DNA of 64,000 nt from Chryseobacterium shigense (GTDB lineage Bacteria; Bacteroidota; Bacteroidia; Flavobacteriales; Weeksellaceae). Positions 60,269 to 64,000 of the stretch are shown here, one piece after another. Numbering within the stretch: the stretch's first letter is position 1; each line of letters opens with the position of its first letter. The notes under the pieces were generated by a model, which was not told the DNA's origin, searched no databases, and was given only the letters and a program-made list of their open reading frames with translations. The stretch lies in the NCBI RefSeq assembly GCF_014207845.1, contig NZ_JACHLC010000001.1, positions 2,064,569 through 2,128,568 of the forward strand. Reading direction: 5' to 3'. A program made the position numbers and the translations under genes.

Positions 60269-60304
60269 TTTTTTTCATAGTTTATTTAAAATTTTGGGTT
60301 CAAG

Positions 60305-60342
60305 GCGGCAAAAATCGAATGATTTTTGCCGCTTCTTTTTTT
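60305..60342 (+). terminator. Terminator of porX
   Basis: GCGGCAAAAATC pairs with GATTTTTGCCGC around GAAT, followed by TTC and T8. Confidence 0.85.
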
Positions 60343-60392
60343 TACAACCGCTTTTAATAGTCTTAAAGAGTTCATATCTTAGCAAAAAAACG

Positions 60393-60686
60393 ATGTTTAT
60401 TATTTCGCTTACCTATAAAACAGCCCTCGAAAATGTGGAGCGTTTTATTCCGGAACACAATGATTTTCTTGACAAATATTACAGTTCCGGAAACTTTATC
60501 GCTTCGGGCAGAAAAGAGCCAAGAATTGGAGGAACCATACTTGCAAACGCTTCTTCCAGAAATGAGGTTGAAGAGATTATTAAGGAAGATCCTTTTTATA
60601 TCCATCAGATAGCTGATTATGAAATCACAGAATTTATTCCATCAAAATATAACGAACATTTTAAATTTTTTATCCAAAACTCATGA
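60393..60686 (+). CDS. YciI-family protein
   Basis: A 97-residue alpha/beta-barrel protein with the family's start MFIISLTYKTALENVERFIP, the glycine-rich KEPRIGGTILA and the C-terminal DPFYIHQIADYEITEFIPS. YciI proteins dimerise and may act on chlorinated or ring-containing small molecules, but activity is unproven. I use the ATG at 60393; an upstream frame from 60294 would overlap the porX terminator. Its stop overlaps the exonuclease III start in the ATGA form. Confidence 0.88.
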   Translation: MFIISLTYKTALENVERFIPEHNDFLDKYYSSGNFIASGRKEPRIGGTILANASSRNEVEEIIKEDPFYIHQIADYEITEFIPSKYNEHFKFFIQNS

Positions 60687-61447
60687 AGTTAATCACGTAT
60701 AATGTTAACGGAATCAGAGCTGCCTTTACGAAAGATTTTCTGGGCTGGCTGAAGACTGCCGATCCGGATATTATCTGTATCCAGGAAAGTAAAGCCGGAA
60801 ACGACCAGATAGATATTGAAAGTCTTGAAAAAAATGGTTATCACAGTTATTGGCACTCTGCGGTAAGAAAAGGCTATAGTGGCGTCGGAATTGCGTCAAA
60901 AATCAAACCCAATCATATTGAATATGGATGTGGTATTGAAAGCTACGATAATGAAGGCAGGATCATCCGTGCGGATTTTGACGGATATTCTGTTATTTCA
61001 GTGTATGTACCTTCCGCCAGTAATATTGACAGGCTGGAGTTTAAAATGCAGTTCTGCCATGATTTCCTGGTTTACATAAAAGAGCTGAGAAAAACGATTC
61101 CCAACCTTATTATTTCCGGTGATTTCAATATTTGCCATCAGGCTATCGATATTCATGATCCGGTCCGCTTAAAGAATGTTTCCGGGTTCCTTCCGATGGA
61201 AAGGGAATGGATGACCAGCTTCATTGAAGAATGTGAGCTGATTGACAGTTTCCGCTTTTTCAATAATGAACCGGACAATTATACCTGGTGGAGCTACAGA
61301 CAGAATTCCAGAGCTAATAACAAAGGCTGGCGATTGGATTATAATTTTGCAACCTATACTTTGAAAGATAAGCTCTCACGGGCGGTCATTTTAAAGGAAG
61401 CGGTACATTCCGACCATTGTCCAGCATTACTGGAAGTAAATATATAA
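60683..61447 (+). CDS. xth: Exodeoxyribonuclease III (AP endonuclease)
   Basis: A 254-residue EEP-fold enzyme that cuts DNA 5' of abasic sites and removes 3' blocking groups in base-excision repair. The magnesium ligand glutamate is in IQESKAGNDQIDIE, the active-site motifs are SGDFNICHQAIDIHDP and SDHCPALLE, and the WWSYRQNSRANNKGWRLDY segment is diagnostic. It is translationally coupled to the YciI-like gene and followed by a strong terminator. Confidence 0.96.
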   Translation: MKLITYNVNGIRAAFTKDFLGWLKTADPDIICIQESKAGNDQIDIESLEKNGYHSYWHSAVRKGYSGVGIASKIKPNHIEYGCGIESYDNEGRIIRADFDGYSVISVYVPSASNIDRLEFKMQFCHDFLVYIKELRKTIPNLIISGDFNICHQAIDIHDPVRLKNVSGFLPMEREWMTSFIEECELIDSFRFFNNEPDNYTWWSYRQNSRANNKGWRLDYNFATYTLKDKLSRAVILKEAVHSDHCPALLEVNI

Positions 61448-61452
61448 AACAA

Positions 61453-61484
61453 CAAAAGCCAGCTGATACAGCTGGCTTTTAATT
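61453..61484. terminator. Bidirectional terminator between xth and rlpA
   Basis: AAAGCCAGCTG pairs with CAGCTGGCTTT around ATA, followed by T-rich sequence; A-rich sequence on the other side serves the convergent gene. Confidence 0.8.
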
Positions 61485-61496
61485 TAAATCATAAAT

Positions 61497-61868
61497 TTAG
61501 TCGACAATTTCATATTCAACCGGAATGGTACCATGACTGATGTCTCCGATTTCATCGAACGCGGCCTTAGAAATATCTAATGCTCTTGATGAATGGAAAG
61601 GTCCTCTATCATTAATCCTTACTATTACCTGTTTTCCATTGTTCAGATTGGTAACTTTAATATTAGTACCAAACGGAAGCGTTCTGTTTGCAGCGGTGAA
61701 CTTTGAATTACTAAAGATCTCTCCGCTTGCTGTTTTTCTACCGTTAAATTTATCGTGGTAGTACGATGCATAACTTGTTTTCTTCGCATCTGAGGCGTTA
61801 TTTGTAAAAGAATAAACACCTAGGGTTGAAATCATCATTATGATTACGAGAATGAATCTTTTCATCAT
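61497..61868 (-). CDS. rlpA: RlpA-like septal ring lytic transglycosylase
   Basis: A 123-residue secreted protein: signal peptide (residues 1-22), then a double-psi beta-barrel domain with ASYYHDKFNGRKTASGEIFS and the catalytic aspartate motif NDRGPFHSSRALDIS. RlpA enzymes cleave peptidoglycan strands lacking stem peptides, mainly at the septum. It lacks the SPOR domain found in longer RlpA proteins, so septal targeting must come from elsewhere. No dac genes are adjacent. Confidence 0.93.
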   Translation of the reverse strand: MMKRFILVIIMMISTLGVYSFTNNASDAKKTSYASYYHDKFNGRKTASGEIFSNSKFTAANRTLPFGTNIKVTNLNNGKQVIVRINDRGPFHSSRALDISKAAFDEIGDISHGTIPVEYEIVD

Positions 61869-61894
61869 CTTGAATTTTATTGGTTTTGACGGAG

Positions 61895-61902
61895 CAAAAG
61901 TA
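61895..61902 (-). promoter_or_regulatory. -7 box of the rlpA gene
   Basis: TACTTTTG on the minus strand matches TAnnTTTG 26 bases before the ATG. No clear -33 element. Confidence 0.4.
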
Positions 61903-62416
61903 TAAGGAATGTTCTAAAGTCCCCACTCCATATGTTAAAAACCGTTAACGAAAACAAAATTATATGTTAACAAAGCCTGTAAGTTCCTATTAACAGGGGC
62001 TTTAGATAGTAGTGTTAAAAAACGTTAAAAAAACAAGTTAAAAGTTAAGATAATTAACTTATTCTTAAAAAAATTCAAAATTAGAGTTTAATAAATGGTT
62101 GAAAATCAATATTTTAATCATTTATTGAAATTTAATTTAAAAGCATAAATCAATTTAAAAAAATAAAAACTTTAAGATATTAAACCGCACTAAAGAGTTT
62201 TAGAAGGAGCATTTATAATTATTAAGCATATTCATATGTTATATTTTAACAATGATTTTTAAGGCTTAATAAGTTAATTAAAGATCACCTTAGCTATTTT
62301 TCCAAATAAAACATCATTTCTTCTTATTTTACAATCAAATCAAATACCAAAAGATCTCTTAATGCTGCTTCGCTTTTCTAGACTCAAAGAGTATTAATAA
62401 TATATTATAAAACAAA
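61903..62416. other. AT-rich intergenic region without recognised genes
   Basis: Over 500 bases with almost no G or C runs and no open frame worth reporting. It is dense in GTTAA-type words (GTTAACG, GTTAAAAAACG, GTTAAAAAAAC, GTTAAAAGTTAAG, GATAATTAACTT). A weak bulged hairpin, AAAGCCTGT with ACAGGGGCTTT, lies at about 61973-62003. It may hold regulatory sequence for the secreted-protein gene to the right, but I see no promoter that fits. Confidence 0.5.
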
Positions 62417-62442
62417 AAACCAATGATTGCTCATTGGTTTTG
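62417..62442 (-). terminator. Terminator of the secreted-protein gene
   Basis: On the minus strand AAAACCAATG and CATTGGTTTT pair around AGCAAT, followed by a T-rich run. Confidence 0.75.
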
Positions 62443-62461
62443 ATTATATAAGTTTGTTATC

Positions 62462-63211
62462 TTATTTTAAGTATTCTAGTATATATTCATAAGTATCCTG
62501 AGGATAAACAACTGACATACTCTGAGAACCTGTAACAGCTGCACCAGTAGCTATATCATACGAATATAAATCTCTTGCATAAACTACTTTGTTACCGTTA
62601 CCTGTACCTACACCAGCTTTTTTATAGATAGTAATACCATACATAGATGTAATACCGGTTGGTGGAGTAATTGTAACAGCAGTACTACCCGCTGTAGTTG
62701 TAAATTGTCCTTTTATTGCATAAACCTGAGCACCGGCTACCAATGTATTAGTAGCAGTTCCGGCAGCCGCGGTAGTTACATCAAATTTAGGAGAACCTCC
62801 ACCCATTGGTAGCCATCTACCATTAGCAATACTTGTAGATTGCCCAGGGTTAGAGAAATAATAGAATCCAGGAGTTACAGCAACCTGTACACCTTGTCCA
62901 GAAACTGTGTTACCAGTAGCGCCATTATATACAATCATTCCATCAAACGCTGTTGGATAGGTTATCCCATCCATGTTGGCAGTTTTGAATGTCCATGTTG
63001 TCAAATTTGTTGTAGGAAAATACAAACCTTTACCTACGTTATTAGGAGTACCAGTAGATGCAGTATCAAAGTTTGTAGAAGCATCAAAAAAAGGATTCTC
63101 TCCTACTGTATTATTAACTACGACACCATTACTTGATACCTGAGCTGATAAGGAAGCGAACCCAATAGTCACAAGGGAAAGTGCTACTACAGATCTAAAT
63201 ATATTTTTCAT
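62462..63211 (-). CDS. Secreted surface-type protein of unknown function
   Basis: A 249-residue protein with a signal peptide (MKNIFRSVVALSLVTIGFASLSAQ). The mature part is rich in glycine, threonine and asparagine with low-complexity beta strands, such as VTPGFYYFSNPGQ, GRWLPMGGG and VTITPPTGITSMYGI. This is the style of T9SS- or Por-dependent surface proteins of Chryseobacterium, but no clear C-terminal sorting domain is visible; the final LEYLK tail is short. The segment FYYFSNPGQ..GRWLPMGGG is clearly related to FYYYDGTTG..VWKPVGGG in the truncated gene next to it. It lies 33 bases after that gene in the same direction. Confidence 0.75.
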   Translation of the reverse strand: MKNIFRSVVALSLVTIGFASLSAQVSSNGVVVNNTVGENPFFDASTNFDTASTGTPNNVGKGLYFPTTNLTTWTFKTANMDGITYPTAFDGMIVYNGATGNTVSGQGVQVAVTPGFYYFSNPGQSTSIANGRWLPMGGGSPKFDVTTAAAGTATNTLVAGAQVYAIKGQFTTTAGSTAVTITPPTGITSMYGITIYKKAGVGTGNGNKVVYARDLYSYDIATGAAVTGSQSMSVVYPQDTYEYILEYLK

Positions 63212-63244
63212 TGTATATTGTATTTTATTAAAATTATTAATTTA

Positions 63245-63916
63245 TTATCTACTTGCAGCATTCCACCAGTTAGTACCATCAGAAATAAACATTACACCAG
63301 AACCTACAGTTAGGTTAGCAAAGTTCAGCGGCCAAGCAACCCCATCAGCATTTGTAGGAGCAACAGCAACACCTGTATTATTTCTTATACATAAAACTCT
63401 ACCTGCATTTGCACCAGTCGGGCTAGGTAAAGCTAATTGTCCAGAGATAGCAGGATTAGTAAGAACTACAAAATAATCACTTGCAGTCCATGTAACATTC
63501 GTTGAACCTGTATAAGTTCTTACGCTGGTATTATAAACACCACCCTGTGTTTGGAAACTACCATTGATAATTGTTTTTGCAGTACCTGTAGTAAAAGTTA
63601 AGTTATTATTTGCCTGATTAACAATTCTAGGACCTCCCAATGTACCATCATTTAAATAGATACTTGTGTCAGTACTGCTACCTCCACCACCTACAGGTTT
63701 CCAAACATTATTACCTGTAGTACCGTCATAGTAATAAAATCCAGTTGCAGTAACATTTACTGTTTTACCAGCTCCCGTACCGCCTAAACCATTAACAAAC
63801 ACTAACGCACCGTTCTGAGCACTTGGAGTAGCTCCAACCGCATCAGCATACGCTGTATTTTTTTGTTCTAACTCAGCTCTTGACATACGAGGGACTAGCA
63901 AGGCGTATAATACTCC
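63245..63916 (-). pseudogene. 5'-truncated surface-protein gene
   Basis: The reading frame encodes about 215 residues ending GTNWWNAASR. It starts without a signal peptide: reading inward from a TAA the frame gives GWGVLYALLVPRMSRAELEQ, and the first usable start codons are a TTG at 63901 or an ATG at 63886. The ...LVPRMSRAELEQKN block is typically internal in proteins of this kind, preceded by a signal peptide and a 'VGINT'-type start, so the 5' end is missing or replaced. The rest (ALVFVNGLGGTGAGKTVNV, GFYYYDGTTGNNVWKPVGGG) is intact. It is either a pseudogene or a silent cassette. Confidence 0.6.
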
Positions 63917-63968
63917 CCATCCTTAGGACAGTATTTAACAAAATTTAAGATATTTTTTTTCAATTTTT

Positions 63969-63998
63969 GGGCTAAAATTGTTAATAACTTTTTGGCCC
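63969..63998. repeat. Imperfect palindrome at the window edge
   Basis: GGGCTAAAA and TTTTTGGCCC can pair (one G:T or mismatch) across about 11 AT-rich bases. It lies about 70 bases upstream of the truncated gene's remaining coding sequence, next to the window end. Confidence 0.4.
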
Positions 63999-64000
63999 TT

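Noticed and set aside
61903..62416. Replication origin, because of AT-richness
   Set aside because: No dnaA-box pattern that I can recognise, no dnaA/dnaN/gyrase genes nearby, and the gene orientation does not switch here.

Overview
The window looks like a chromosomal segment of a Flavobacteriia bacterium, most likely Chryseobacterium or a close relative in the Weeksellaceae. The DNA is AT-rich. Several genes end in type IX secretion (T9SS) sorting domains, the T9SS regulator PorX is present, lpxC is fused to fabZ, and many starts are preceded by the Bacteroidetes -7 box TAnnTTTG. The genus is inferred from protein style, not from an rRNA marker. I noticed no rRNA, tRNA, CRISPR array, insertion sequence or prophage gene.

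Layout. 1-2.7 kb: tail of an upstream gene, a small basic repeat protein, and dnaK. 2.9-8.7 kb: a polyphosphate operon with ppk1 and a short ppx bracketing a YwqK-like and a WG-repeat protein. 8.8-12.9 kb: secreted proteins, a short-chain epimerase coupled to a 51-residue membrane peptide, a broken T9SS gene and a delta-60-repeat T9SS protein. 13-16.7 kb: flotillin/NfeD pair, NifU-like protein and Mrp ATPase. 17.6-20.3 kb: secreted GH92 mannosidase. 20.4-24.1 kb: dicarboxylate symporter, PhyH-like oxygenase, PnuC and NadR in one tightly packed operon. 24.3-30.1 kb: two BON-domain proteins, an outer-membrane receptor and a CocE-type hydrolase. 30.2-31.8 kb: Ada-like/AlkB alkylation-repair pair. 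31.8-35 kb: agmatinase and arginine decarboxylase (polyamine route) with a HAD phosphatase between them. 35-40 kb: lipoprotein phosphatase, thiamine pyrophosphokinase, cobalamin adenosyltransferase, a lipoprotein, DinB and a WYL regulator, with dispersed palindromic repeats between genes. 40-43.6 kb: ABC exporter, a small membrane protein and LptB. 43.7-48.8 kb: TM2 protein, an unrecognised 242-residue protein, hemB, a minimal T9SS protein and a Nat-type ABC exporter. 49-55.4 kb: outer-membrane barrel, sucD, an LpxD paralogue, efp, lpxA, lpxC/fabZ and lpxD, mostly a lipid A block. 55.5-61.9 kb: HD hydrolase, S41 protease, porX, YciI-like protein, exonuclease III and RlpA. 62-64 kb: an AT-rich gap, a secreted protein and a 5'-truncated paralogue-like gene running to the window end.

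Most of the window is conserved housekeeping and envelope functions. The accessory-looking parts are the broken or truncated surface-protein genes (about 11 kb and 63-64 kb), the intergenic repeat families (33-38 kb) and a few unrecognised proteins. I found no clear defence or mobile system. The best candidates for something new are the unrecognised protein at 44.2-44.9 kb, the two unusual genes inside the ppk-ppx operon, the oxygenase inside the NAD-salvage operon, and the truncated gene at the right edge.
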